From: a bacterium OL-1
GTDB taxonomy: Bacteria > Actinomycetota > Coriobacteriia > Coriobacteriales > Atopobiaceae
Length of the DNA stretch: 64,000 nucleotides
Assembly (NCBI GenBank): GCA_000752675.2
Contig: LM994625.1
Span: 365,940-429,939, forward strand
Direction of reading: 5' to 3'
Part shown: positions 1 to 7,616 of the stretch, in pieces
Numbering within the stretch: position 1 is the first letter of the stretch
Layout of the letters: each line of letters opens with the position of its first letter
Made by a program: the position numbers and the translations under genes
The notes under the pieces: model-generated
Database searches by the model: none
What the model was told of the DNA's origin: nothing
The model's input: the letters and a program-made list of their open reading frames with translations, nothing else

Positions 1-1017
1 GCGCGCGTCCGGAACGCGCCCGTCGGCGAGGAGGTCGGCCAGCAGCGAGTCCGCATCGTCCGCCGCAACCGCCACGAGGAGCCCGCCCGAGGTCTCCGGG
101 CAGAAGAGGAGGTCGGCAAGGTCCTGCGGCACGCCCGTTGCGTCCACAGACGCCTCGGCAAAGTGGCGGTTGCGATACATTCCCGCAGGCAGAATGCCCA
201 GACGCGCCCAGTCGCGCGCGTGGGCGAGAAGCGCCGGCGCACCGGCGTCGATCACCGCACGAACGCCTGCGCCCTGTGCCATCTCCAGCGAATGGCCCAT
301 GAGGCCAAAGCCCGTCACATCGGTAGTCGCGTGGACGTCGTGACGCACGATCACGTCACGAGCCCAGCGGTTGAGGCACATCATCTGGCGCTCCGCAGCC
401 GCAACGTCCACGGGGTCTGCCAGGCCGCCCTTCTCGGCAGTGGTAATGACTCCCACGCCGAGCGCCTTGGTGAGCACAAGGACGTCACCTGGGCGCGCAC
501 CCGAGTTGGTGAGCATGCGGTGCGGGTCCACAAAGCCCGTGACTGCCAGGCCGTACTTGGGCTCCTCGTCGTAAATGCTGTGCCCACCCACGATGGAGGC
601 GCCGGCCTCGTAGACCTTCTCGTAGCCGCCCCGCAGGATCTCATGGACAACGTCGGAGGGCATGTCCTCGGGCACGGCCATCACGTTGAGCGCCACCTTG
701 GGCTCGCCGCCCATGGCATAGACGTCCGAGAGCGCGTTGGTGGCGGCAATGGCACCATAGGTGTAGGGGTCGTCGGCGATGGGCGGGAAGAAGTCGACCG
801 TCTCCACAATGGCCACGTCGTCGGTCACGCGGTAGACCGCCGCATCGTCAGACTTGTCAAAGCCAACCAGGAGGTTGGGGTCGCGCTGGACCTTGATGTC
901 CTTGAGGAGCTTGGCAAGCTCGCCCGCACCCACCTTGGCGCCGCAGCCGGCACACTCGGCGAGCTTGGTGAGCTTGACGTCGTTGCCGCCAGCGGATGTC
1001 ACGTTGTTCTCGGCCAT
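1..1017 (-). CDS. selD: Selenophosphate synthase (partial, C-terminus beyond window)
   Basis: Makes selenophosphate from selenide and ATP, the selenium donor for all downstream selenium uses. The N-terminus has KLTKLAECAGCGAKVG, the usual SelD loop; the catalytic position is cysteine (TGC), not selenocysteine. The AIRS-type ATP-binding region follows (VETVDFFPPIADDPY, then GGHSI and TGFGLMGH). ATG at 1017 is chosen because it lies 2 nt after the yqeB stop, with GGAGGG just upstream inside yqeB. The frame stays open for 339 codons to the window edge; SelD is normally about 340-350 aa, so only a few residues are missing. Last gene of the yedF-to-selD operon, so here it most likely feeds the labile selenium cofactor of molybdenum hydroxylases. 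Confidence 0.96.
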   Translation of the reverse strand, partial: MAENNVTSAGGNDVKLTKLAECAGCGAKVGAGELAKLLKDIKVQRDPNLLVGFDKSDDAAVYRVTDDVAIVETVDFFPPIADDPYTYGAIAATNALSDVYAMGGEPKVALNVMAVPEDMPSDVVHEILRGGYEKVYEAGASIVGGHSIYDEEPKYGLAVTGFVDPHRMLTNSGARPGDVLVLTKALGVGVITTAEKGGLADPVDVAAAERQMMCLNRWARDVIVRHDVHATTDVTGFGLMGHSLEMAQGAGVRAVIDAGAPALLAHARDWARLGILPAGMYRNRHFAEASVDATGVPQDLADLLFCPETSGGLLVAVAADDADSLLADLLADGRVPDAR

Positions 1018-1019
1018 TG

Positions 1020-1826
1020 CTATCCCTCCAGTCTGTGCGAGAAGTGCAGCAGCGCCTCAAGGACGCCACCGCCCACGGCGCGTGCCTTGTCAGAGACGCT
1101 AAAGCAGTGCCCCACCTTGCAGCGCGGGTCGATGTCTCCGGACTTCATGCCCTTGGTGACGGGGCAGCCCTCCTGGAGAAGGCCGCGAAGCACGCCGTCG
1201 ATGGTTGCGTAGAGGGGCTCGCCAGAGACCTTGGCCACGAGGTCGCCCTTCTTGACCTGGTCGCCAATCTTTGCGATGGGCTCGAAGGGGCCGTCTGCCG
1301 GCGCGCGCAGCACGCGTTCGGTGGTGTAGCCACCAATGTTTCCCGGCACGCCGGTGTTGGGGATGGGCGAGCCGTCGTAGATAACGCGCCCCAGGTAGTG
1401 GCCGCGCTTGGTCTCGATGGCGGCATGGCAGTCCGCGTTGGAGCTCTCGCCCGCGTGGAAGCCAGGCCCCACGCCAATCACCACGGGCGCCATGTCCTTG
1501 GTGGTCCCCAGGTTCTCCTTGGCGAGAATGGCGTCGATAACGGCCTCGGGCGCAAGTTTGGGGATGCTCTCCCCCTTGGGGTCCACCAGCACGGCAATGG
1601 TACCTGTGGCCGCGACCTTGGCCGCCTCGGACGCGCTCTCGCAGCGCACCGCGCGGATGCCCTCGACCTCGGCCTCGCCAAGACGCACGGCCTCCGAGAA
1701 GCACACGGTGCGGCGCACCGAGGTTGGCACCGCCACGTCCAGCATCACGATGGACGCCCCCGAGCGGTGGAGCCTCACGGCAATGCCCGAGGCAATATCT
1801 CCCGCCCCTCTCACAACAACCAGCAT
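1020..1826 (-). CDS. yqeB: Selenium-dependent molybdenum hydroxylase maturation protein YqeB (EF2563 family)
   Basis: 268 aa, the normal size for the YqeB/EF2563 family, which is found only with selenium-dependent molybdenum hydroxylases and is needed to mature them; its chemistry is not established. A Rossmann-type start (VVVRGAGDIASGIAVRL) is followed by a central VVIGVGPGFHAG segment. A lipoyl/biotinyl-like hairpin (EPIAKIGDQVKKGDLVAKV) lies near residue 195, and GDIDPR near the C-terminus is typical of the family. It sits 34 nt after the DUF3343 gene and 2 nt before selD, so it is almost certainly cotranscribed with both. Its presence is the strongest local marker that the xanthine dehydrogenases in this window carry selenium. 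Confidence 0.93.
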   Translation of the reverse strand: MLVVVRGAGDIASGIAVRLHRSGASIVMLDVAVPTSVRRTVCFSEAVRLGEAEVEGIRAVRCESASEAAKVAATGTIAVLVDPKGESIPKLAPEAVIDAILAKENLGTTKDMAPVVIGVGPGFHAGESSNADCHAAIETKRGHYLGRVIYDGSPIPNTGVPGNIGGYTTERVLRAPADGPFEPIAKIGDQVKKGDLVAKVSGEPLYATIDGVLRGLLQEGCPVTKGMKSGDIDPRCKVGHCFSVSDKARAVGGGVLEALLHFSHRLEG

Positions 1827-1860
1827 GTCTCCCCCTCAGTCCAACTAGGAACAGACGCCC

Positions 1861-2100
1861 CTAGAGTTCCAGCTCGTACAATCCGGCGCAGGCAAAGCGG
1901 CCCTTTGCGAGCCGCTCGAAGTCACCGCGCGCCTCCGGCGGCATGGACCAGGCAAGCCCGCAGTCCGCGCGAATGCTCACGGGCGTTGGGATAATCCTTC
2001 CCGCGACGCCCGCCTCCTTGCAGGCAGCCTCGCAGGCCAGCGCCTCGTGCGTCGAGTCAAACGACGCCACAACGCGTGGCTCGCGCCTATGACGTGGCAT
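1861..2100 (-). CDS. DUF3343 putative Se/S carrier-like protein
   Basis: A 79-aa protein of the DUF3343 family (Pfam describes it as a putative Se/S carrier). It shows the family layout: an N-terminal VASFDSTHEALACEAACKEAG, then GRIIPTPVSIRADCGLAWSM with a conserved cysteine that is the likely selenium or sulfur acceptor, and a short FACAGLYELEL tail. ATG at 2100 overlaps the end of the upstream aminotransferase gene by 14 nt, indicating translational coupling. Known family context: next to yedF, cysteine-desulfurase-like genes and yqeB in selenium-cofactor clusters. Inferred role: passing persulfide or perselenide from the class V aminotransferase to the next acceptor. Confidence 0.85.
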   Translation of the reverse strand: MPRHRREPRVVASFDSTHEALACEAACKEAGVAGRIIPTPVSIRADCGLAWSMPPEARGDFERLAKGRFACAGLYELEL

Positions 2101-3286
2101 CGTCGTCGCCCTCCCCCTCTGCGGCCAGCTCGGCCAGGGCGGTAAGCGCCGCATCCACGTCCTTCTCAGTGGTAAAGCACCCAAACGAGAAGCGCACGAC
2201 GCCCGTATCCTGCGTACCCAGCGCCCGATGCATGCGCGGCGCGCAATGGCCGCCCGCACGCACGGCGATGTCGTAGTCGTGGCCGAGGGCGTCCGCAACC
2301 TCGGAGGAGTCCCAGCCCGGCAGGTTCACGCTCACAACCGGCGCGTGGTCAAAGCCGGGGGCGAGAAGCGCCTCCTCCGTTGCCGGGAAGTCGCCGTAGA
2401 CTGTGGCGCCCGTACGGCGCGCACCGGTCACGAAACGCCTCACGAGCACGAGGTCGTGCGCGTGGATGGTGTCGAGGCCCTTCTCGGCGATCCATGCCGC
2501 CGCAGCCGAGAGGCCCGCGATGCCATGGCCGTTGAGCGTGCCTGCCTCCAGGTGCTCGGGGTAGCCCGCGGGCTGGCCCTCCTCGAAGGAGAGCACGCCC
2601 GTGCCGCCGCGCAGCACCGGGTGAACGTCCACGCCTGACGCCACGGCTAGGCCACCCGTGCCCTGCGGCCCCATGAGGGCCTTGTGCCCCGTGAAGGCCA
2701 CGAGGTCAATGCCCAGCTCGTCCATGCAGATGGGGCGAGCACCCGCCGTCTGCGCGCAGTCGAGAAGCACCGGCGCCCCCACGCCATGCGCCGCCTTGAC
2801 CACGCGCGCCAGCTCCTCGCGTGAGAGGACGTTGCCCGTGAGGTTCGAGGCATGCGTGAGGCACACGAGGCTCGTACCAGGCACGATGGCGTTTACCAAG
2901 GCGTCTGTGTCCAGTACGCCGCGGCGGTCTGCCGCCGCGAAGCTGAGCGTCGCGCCCCTCTCGTCCCGCAGGCGGTAGAGCGGCCGCAGAATGGAGTTGT
3001 GGTCCCAGTCCGTGGCCACCACGCGGCCACCGTCGGGCACCGTGCCCAGGATGGCCAGGTTGAGCGCCTCGGTGGCGTTGGCGGCAAAGACCAGCCGCTC
3101 GGGGTGGCCAAAGCCGAGAAGCGCCGAGACCCGCTCCCGCGCGAGGGCGATGGAGCGGGCCGCAGCAAGCTCGGACTCGTGGGCGCCGCGGCCGCACGAG
3201 CCAAAGGTTCGCATGGCGTCCGCGACGGCGTCGACCACGCACTCGGGACGCTGGTGCGACGTGGCGGCACAGTTGAGGTAGATCAT
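2087..3286 (-). CDS. Cysteine desulfurase-like class V aminotransferase
   Basis: 399-aa PLP enzyme of the cysteine desulfurase/selenocysteine lyase family. The PLP lysine is in VAFTGHKALMGPQGTGG (near residue 200). The catalytic-loop cysteine lies in the C-terminal region (RAGGHCAPRMHRALGT), and LSREELARVVKAAHGVG and LDCAQTAGARP precede the lysine as in NifS/CsdB-type proteins. It would release sulfur or selenium from cysteine or selenocysteine. It starts 16 nt after yedF and overlaps the DUF3343 gene, so it is probably the selenium- or sulfur-mobilising enzyme of the selenium-cofactor operon rather than a housekeeping IscS. The true substrate cannot be read from sequence. Confidence 0.9.
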   Translation of the reverse strand: MIYLNCAATSHQRPECVVDAVADAMRTFGSCGRGAHESELAAARSIALARERVSALLGFGHPERLVFAANATEALNLAILGTVPDGGRVVATDWDHNSILRPLYRLRDERGATLSFAAADRRGVLDTDALVNAIVPGTSLVCLTHASNLTGNVLSREELARVVKAAHGVGAPVLLDCAQTAGARPICMDELGIDLVAFTGHKALMGPQGTGGLAVASGVDVHPVLRGGTGVLSFEEGQPAGYPEHLEAGTLNGHGIAGLSAAAAWIAEKGLDTIHAHDLVLVRRFVTGARRTGATVYGDFPATEEALLAPGFDHAPVVSVNLPGWDSSEVADALGHDYDIAVRAGGHCAPRMHRALGTQDTGVVRFSFGCFTTEKDVDAALTALAELAAEGEGDDDATS

Positions 3287-3302
3287 GGCGCAGGCCTTGT
3301 CG

Positions 3303-3914
3303 CTACAGCGTAGTGACGCCCGGCTCGCCGGCCATGACCTTGGCGATCTCGTACAGGTTGGTCACGCCGCCCACCGCAAGCTTCTCGCGGATGCCGTAGA
3401 AGTCCAGGCAGGTGCCGCAGGTGAGGATCTGCGTCCCGCGGCTCTCGAGCTCCTTGATGTCCTCGAGCGACTCCGAGCCCTCGCAGGTTAGGTGCGCGCC
3501 GCCGTTGAAGAAGATCATCTTCTTGGGGACGGACTCGCCGTGCGCCAGGGCGTAGATGAGCCCCTTCATGAGGATGTGGCCGAGCTTCTCGTCACCGCGA
3601 CCCATGGTGTCGGTGTCCACGGCAATGACGGAGGCGCCGGTAGCGGGCAGGTCGCAGAAGGCCTGAGCCTCAGAGGCGGCGTTCTCGGAAGCGCTCACCT
3701 CGCCGCGCGGGGTCAGCGTGAGGGTGGTTTCGTCGCCGGACGCGGTGGTGGTAAGGTCGCAGTTCTTCTCGGCCGCCAGGCGCGTGAGGTTGCCAAGGGC
3801 AACGGAATCATTGACAACGACCTCGAGGGACTCGCCAGCAGCGAGCTTGGGCAGAGCCTCCAGCGTGAGCACGACGGGCTTGGGGCAGGTGAGGTTGCGT
3901 GCGTCGATCTTCAT
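3303..3914 (-). CDS. yedF: Sulfurtransferase-like selenium metabolism protein YedF
   Basis: 203 aa with the two-domain form seen in selenium-metabolism YedF. A TusA-like N-terminal domain (MKIDARNLTCPKPVVLTLEAL, Cys in the CPxP motif near residue 10) is joined to a DsrE/F-like C-terminal domain (about residues 95-203) with GAHLTCEGS and TQILTCGTCLDFYG cysteines. TusA-like proteins carry persulfides, and this longer form co-occurs with SelD and Se-dependent Mo hydroxylases. First gene of the minus-strand selenium operon; its upstream region contains a large palindromic element at 3999-4116. Inferred role: selenium or sulfur relay into the molybdenum cofactor; not proven. Confidence 0.92.
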   Translation of the reverse strand: MKIDARNLTCPKPVVLTLEALPKLAAGESLEVVVNDSVALGNLTRLAAEKNCDLTTTASGDETTLTLTPRGEVSASENAASEAQAFCDLPATGASVIAVDTDTMGRGDEKLGHILMKGLIYALAHGESVPKKMIFFNGGAHLTCEGSESLEDIKELESRGTQILTCGTCLDFYGIREKLAVGGVTNLYEIAKVMAGEPGVTTL

Positions 3915-3998
3915 GGTGACTCCAATCTGTTTGCCGGCGGAGCGCCGCGACTGGTGCCGGGGCGTCGTCGGGCGTTAACCACATGAGTGTATAACGTC

Positions 3999-4116
3999 GA
4001 GCCGAAAGGAAGTAGCAAAGGGAGTTTCCCTTTGTCCCATCCGGTATGCTATTGGACAAGGGAAACTCCCTCTATGAGACAAAGGGAAACTCCCTTTGTC
4101 TCATTCCTTTCGGCTC
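3999..4116. repeat. Composite palindromic element (three-stem cruciform)
   Basis: Outer arms GAGCCGAAAGGAA (3999-4011) and TTCCTTTCGGCTC (4104-4116) are exact inverted repeats. They enclose two further hairpins: one pairing GGGAGTTTCCCTTTGTCC (4020-4037) with 4054-4070 (one base missing), and one at 4074-4104 with 14-bp arms ATGAGACAAAGGGA/TCCCTTTGTCTCAT around AAC. The GAGACAAAGGGA arm recurs at about 25.4 kb and 32.6 kb. The element lies between the divergent yedF and yqeC genes. Confidence 0.85.
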
Positions 4117-4150
4117 TAGTAGAGCATATGACTTTTTGTAAGGGTTCCTC

Positions 4151-4858
4151 ATGAATCTTGCTGATTTGCTGCGAACGGATAGCGGCGTTCTATCAGTGGT
4201 TGGGAGCGGGGGCAAATCCACCCTCGTTAACGAGCTGGCACGCGAGCTGGGATGTACCGTGGTCATAGCCACGTCTACGCATATGCTGGCACCTGAGGGC
4301 TGCCCGCTCCTGCTTGATCCCACGGAGCTCGACGTGGAACAAGCGCTCTGGTACACCCGCGTGGTCTGCGTGGGGACCCGTGCGCCCGGTGCAGAGGGCG
4401 ATGCCGGAAAGCTGTGCGCGCCATCGCTTGGCTTTGGCACGCTCTCCGTACTTGCCGACCGCGTGCTGGTGGAGGCCGATGGTGCACGCAGGTTGCCCCA
4501 CAAGGCGCACGCCGCGCACGAGCCCGTGGTTCCGGCTGAGAGCAGCCAGACCATCCAAGTGGTGGGCGCGTCTGGCTTTGGCGGGCGCGTGGGTGAGGTT
4601 GTTCATCGACCGGAGCTCATGTGTGCGGCCGTGGGCTGCTCCGCGAGCGACGAGTGCACGCCCGAGCTGTACGCGCGCTTCGTGGCCAACGAGCACGCAG
4701 CTGGCGTGGTACACGCAGATAACATTGTGGTGAACCAGGCCGATGACCAGGCTGGCATTGAACTTGCCGTGCGGTTTGCCGCCGAGCTGCGCGCGTGCGG
4801 GGACGAGACGCCCGTCACTGCCGGCTCCGTGCGCGAGCACCGCCTGGAGTTAGTGTAG
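4151..4858 (+). CDS. yqeC: Selenium-dependent hydroxylase accessory protein YqeC
   Basis: 235 aa, typical for YqeC, a P-loop protein known only from organisms with selenium-dependent molybdenum hydroxylases. The Walker A variant VGSGGKSTLVNELA begins near residue 17, followed by VVIATSTHM and VLVEADGARRLPHKA, the family's conserved acidic block, and NIVVNQAD near residue 190. ATG at 4151 is preceded by AAGGG. Divergent from yedF with the palindromic element between them. The biochemical role (selenium insertion into Mo hydroxylases) is inferred from phylogenetic co-occurrence, not demonstrated. Confidence 0.92.
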   Translation: MNLADLLRTDSGVLSVVGSGGKSTLVNELARELGCTVVIATSTHMLAPEGCPLLLDPTELDVEQALWYTRVVCVGTRAPGAEGDAGKLCAPSLGFGTLSVLADRVLVEADGARRLPHKAHAAHEPVVPAESSQTIQVVGASGFGGRVGEVVHRPELMCAAVGCSASDECTPELYARFVANEHAAGVVHADNIVVNQADDQAGIELAVRFAAELRACGDETPVTAGSVREHRLELV

Positions 4859-4932
4859 CGCGAGCTCCGGCCTGCCGGCGCTTCGGACGCAGCGGGAAGC
4901 CCTGCCAAAGATCCAGCGGGACCCAAAAGAGC

Positions 4933-5505
4933 CTATGCCCCGGCGGGCAGACAGCACGCAATCACGATGCTCACGACACCGATAAGCGCCAGCGGCACGC
5001 ACCCGTCGACAAACGACGGCAGCGGCTCGAGCCTGTAGTAGAGCACGTAGCACACCAGGCTCACGACAAACCCCACCACGGCAAGCACCGCTACCAGCGC
5101 CGCCACGCCGGTCTGACCCGCGCCCCCAAGCGCCAGCGCGCAGCAGGCTTCCATGCCAAGCCACGCCACAAAGAGCACCAGCTCGGTGGTGGGCTGACGC
5201 TGGAACATGCGCTGCGTGATGCCGAGAAGCACCAGGTAGAGAACAACGGCACCAACCAGGCACCCAACCACAACCCTCGTGGGCGCAAGCTCGGCCGCTC
5301 CTCCGCAGATGCGCGCGGCCCCAAAGACGCCGCACGCCACCGCGCCGAGAATGGCCACGATGCCGATGGTCCTCAACGCTCCGTGTGCAGAGCCACCGCT
5401 CACCTTGGGCCAGAAGAAGATGGCCCACCAGGCAAGATACAGGGCACAGCACGCAGCCATGAGAGCGTGCCCCTGCCTCATCTGCTCAAACGCAATGGCA
5501 TCCAC
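4933..5505 (-). CDS. Six-helix membrane protein of unknown function
   Basis: I do not recognise this family. The GTG at 5505 is preferred because GGGGAGG lies 5 nt upstream; an in-frame ATG at 5559 has no ribosome binding site. This gives 190 aa, nearly all in about six hydrophobic helices (for example HALMAACCALYLAWWAIFFW, VVVGCLVGAVVLYLVLLGI, and a C-terminal LALIGVVSIVIACCL). The size and helix pattern loosely recall DmsC/YnfH-type quinone-linked membrane anchors, but it is shorter and no catalytic partner is adjacent. It lies between yqeC and the purine operon, in the same direction as the latter but past its terminator at 5.67 kb. Confidence 0.7.
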   Translation of the reverse strand: MDAIAFEQMRQGHALMAACCALYLAWWAIFFWPKVSGGSAHGALRTIGIVAILGAVACGVFGAARICGGAAELAPTRVVVGCLVGAVVLYLVLLGITQRMFQRQPTTELVLFVAWLGMEACCALALGGAGQTGVAALVAVLAVVGFVVSLVCYVLYYRLEPLPSFVDGCVPLALIGVVSIVIACCLPAGA

Positions 5506-5663
5506 AATGGCCTCCCCTAACAGATATCGCGGAGTATCGCCTAGAGAACCTCGCAACATCCCGATAATAGCTCTGGTCAGCAGAAGTGCTCTCTAGCTGC
5601 TATCTTGTCGGATTCCGCGATTCTCGTTGTCACTTTCCGCGACCGCGGCCGTCCCGTACGCCG

Positions 5664-5702
5664 AGAAAAACGGGCGGCGCCAGCACCAGCCAGCACCGCC
5701 CG
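5664..5702 (-). terminator. Intrinsic terminator after ridA
   Basis: Arms CGGGCGG (5671-5677) and CCGCCCG (5696-5702). Read on the minus strand the stem is followed by TTTTTCTC. It closes the ygeY-to-ridA operon. Confidence 0.75.
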
Positions 5703-5735
5703 CCTTGGGGAGCAATACTACTGAACGGACCAGAC

Positions 5736-6116
5736 CTACACCCTCGCGACGGCCTTGATCTCGACCTTGCCGCCACCGGGGAGCGCAGCCACCTGGAACG
5801 CCGCACGCGCGGGATACGGGGCCTCAAAGAACTCGGCGTAGATCTCGTTCATGGCACCAAACTCGTTGATGTCGGCGAGAAGGACGGTGGTCTCGACCAC
5901 GTCGGCCATGGAGGCGCCAGCGGCCTCGAGGATGTTCTTCACGTTGGTCAGGCTCTGGCGGGTCTGGCTCTGGATGTCGTCGCCGGCGAGCTTGCCGGTG
6001 GCAGGGTCGATGCCCAGCTGTCCGGACACGTTGATGGACCCGTTGGACACAACGCCCGCGGAGTAGGGACCAAGCGCCTTGGGGGCCTTGTCGGTGACGA
6101 TGGCGGTCTTGCTCAT
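5736..6116 (-). CDS. ridA: RidA family enamine/imine deaminase
   Basis: 126 aa, the full RidA (YjgF/YER057c/UK114) length. It begins MSKTAIVTDKAPKALGPYSAG; the family signature is intact, including the near-C-terminal region AAFQVAALPGGGKVEIKAVA. The catalytic arginine is in YPARAAFQVA. ATG at 6116 is chosen because AAGGAG lies 6 nt upstream. RidA hydrolyses reactive 2-aminoacrylate and related enamines released by PLP lyases. As last gene of the purine operon, its likely job is to clear 2-aminoacrylate made by YgeX (diaminopropionate ammonia-lyase at 24-25.2 kb). That link is inference. Confidence 0.93.
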   Translation of the reverse strand: MSKTAIVTDKAPKALGPYSAGVVSNGSINVSGQLGIDPATGKLAGDDIQSQTRQSLTNVKNILEAAGASMADVVETTVLLADINEFGAMNEIYAEFFEAPYPARAAFQVAALPGGGKVEIKAVARV

Positions 6117-6218
6117 GAGAAACTCCTTCACTTCCTGCCCGCATACGCGGACGGCCAATGGATAAGTAAAACGGGGCCGATAAACCCGCGGAGCTCGCTG
6201 CCCGCGGCGCGCACGGCC

Positions 6219-7604
6219 CTAGCGAGCCACGTAGCGGCCGGGCTTCTCGCCTGTGGGCTCGCCGTCACGCACGGCAAGCGTGCCGTTCACAAAGACGAGC
6301 TTGGCGCGCCCGTGCGCCTCAAAGCCCTCGTAGGTGGTGTAGTCGACGGCCTGGTGCTGGTTGGCCGCGCTGATGGTCCAGCGTGCCGAGGGATCCCACA
6401 CGCAGATGTCCGCGTCGGAGCCAGCGGCAAGCGCGCCTTTGCGCGGGTACATGCCAAACACGCGCGCCTGGCCCTCGGAGAGCAGGTGCAGGTAGTCCAT
6501 GGGACCAAGCTGCCCCTCGAACGTGGTCATGATGAGAGCCGGCCTGTGCTCGACGCCAGGTCCCCCGTTGGGTATCTTAGTGAAGTCGCCACGGCCGCGA
6601 TCCTTCTGGCCATGCAGATTAAACGAGCAGTGGTCGGTCGAGATCTGGTCCACCTCGCCGTCTGCCACGGCCTCGCGCAACGCCGCGATGTCCGTGGGCT
6701 TGCGCAGCGGCGGGCTCATCACGTACTTGGCGCCGGCAAAGCCGTCCTCGCCCTGCTCCAGGTAGCGGGTATCGTCCAGCAGCAGGTACTGCGGGCAGGT
6801 CTCGAGCGACACGCGCACGCCGCGCTCGCGGGCAGCACGCACCTGCTCAAGGCCCAGGCGCGTAGAGCAGTGCACCACGTTCACGCGAGCGCCCGTAAGC
6901 TCGGAGAGGTACATCAGTCGGCTGATAGCCTCGGCCTCGCACTCAGCCGGGCGACTCAGTGGGTGTCCCTCGGGCCCTGTGATGCCCTCGGCAAGCACCC
7001 TACGCTGCAGCTCGTTGACAAGCGTGCCGTTCTCGCAGTGCACGCAGAGAATGCCATCGAAGGGCTTGATGGCCTCGAGCACCTCCATGGTCTGGGCATC
7101 GTCCAGGCGCAGGTGGTCGTAGGCAAAGTACGTCTTGAACGACGTGATCCCCGCTTCGCGCATGTCCGCGATCTCCTCGCGGGTATGGTCGTTCCAATCT
7201 GCGATGGCCATGTGGAAGGCATAGTTAGCCGTGCAGGTGCCATCGGCGCGCTTGTGCCACTCGTCGAGCGCCCGGTGAAGGGTCATGCCCTTGTCCTGCG
7301 TGGCGTAGTCCACGATGGTTGTGGTACCGCCGCAGGCCGCGGCGCGCGTGCCCGTCTCGAAGCTGTCAGCGGTCCAGTCCATGCCCGTCCAGCACTGCAT
7401 GTGTGTGTGCGCATCAATGAAGCCCGGGTAGACCCAGCAGCCCGTGGCGTCGAAGACCTCAGCGTCCGCAAGCTGCGCCTCGTCGACGCCACCGGGAACA
7501 ACGTCCGCGATCTTGTCGCCCTCGATGACCACGTCGCCGAGAAAGACTCCCTTTGGCGTGACCAGCTGGCCGTTCCTCAGGACCTTGCGTGCCTGTGCGA
7601 CCAT
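6219..7604 (-). CDS. hyuA: Dihydropyrimidinase/hydantoinase-type cyclic amidohydrolase
   Basis: 461 aa, full length for the D-hydantoinase/dihydropyrimidinase group. The binuclear metal site is visible: GFIDAHTHMQ (His 66 and 68), the carbamylated lysine in ITSFKTYFAYDHL (near residue 157), later VVHCST and STDHCSF. It opens cyclic ureides (hydantoin, dihydropyrimidine or a purine-derived ring). Homologues (hyuA/ygeZ) sit with ygeW, ygeX, ygeY and ssnA in enterobacterial and clostridial purine clusters. Here it lies 12 nt downstream of the MocA fusion gene. The actual ring opened in this pathway is not known from sequence. Confidence 0.9.
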   Translation of the reverse strand: MVAQARKVLRNGQLVTPKGVFLGDVVIEGDKIADVVPGGVDEAQLADAEVFDATGCWVYPGFIDAHTHMQCWTGMDWTADSFETGTRAAACGGTTTIVDYATQDKGMTLHRALDEWHKRADGTCTANYAFHMAIADWNDHTREEIADMREAGITSFKTYFAYDHLRLDDAQTMEVLEAIKPFDGILCVHCENGTLVNELQRRVLAEGITGPEGHPLSRPAECEAEAISRLMYLSELTGARVNVVHCSTRLGLEQVRAARERGVRVSLETCPQYLLLDDTRYLEQGEDGFAGAKYVMSPPLRKPTDIAALREAVADGEVDQISTDHCSFNLHGQKDRGRGDFTKIPNGGPGVEHRPALIMTTFEGQLGPMDYLHLLSEGQARVFGMYPRKGALAAGSDADICVWDPSARWTISAANQHQAVDYTTYEGFEAHGRAKLVFVNGTLAVRDGEPTGEKPGRYVAR

Positions 7605-7616
7605 ACAACCATCCCC

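Noticed and set aside
1-1017. Selenocysteine (in-frame TGA) in SelD or other proteins.
   Set aside because: The SelD active-site codon is TGC. No gene here needs a TGA readthrough to be full length, and no bacterial SECIS-like hairpin after a TGA was recognised.
4933-5505. DmsC-type quinone-linked anchor subunit.
   Set aside because: It is shorter than DmsC (190 against about 280 aa), and there is no molybdopterin or iron-sulfur partner gene next to it.
5506-5559. ATG start at 5559 for the membrane protein at 4933.
   Set aside because: No ribosome binding site, and the added 18 residues are not membrane-like. GTG at 5505 has GGGGAGG 5 nt upstream.
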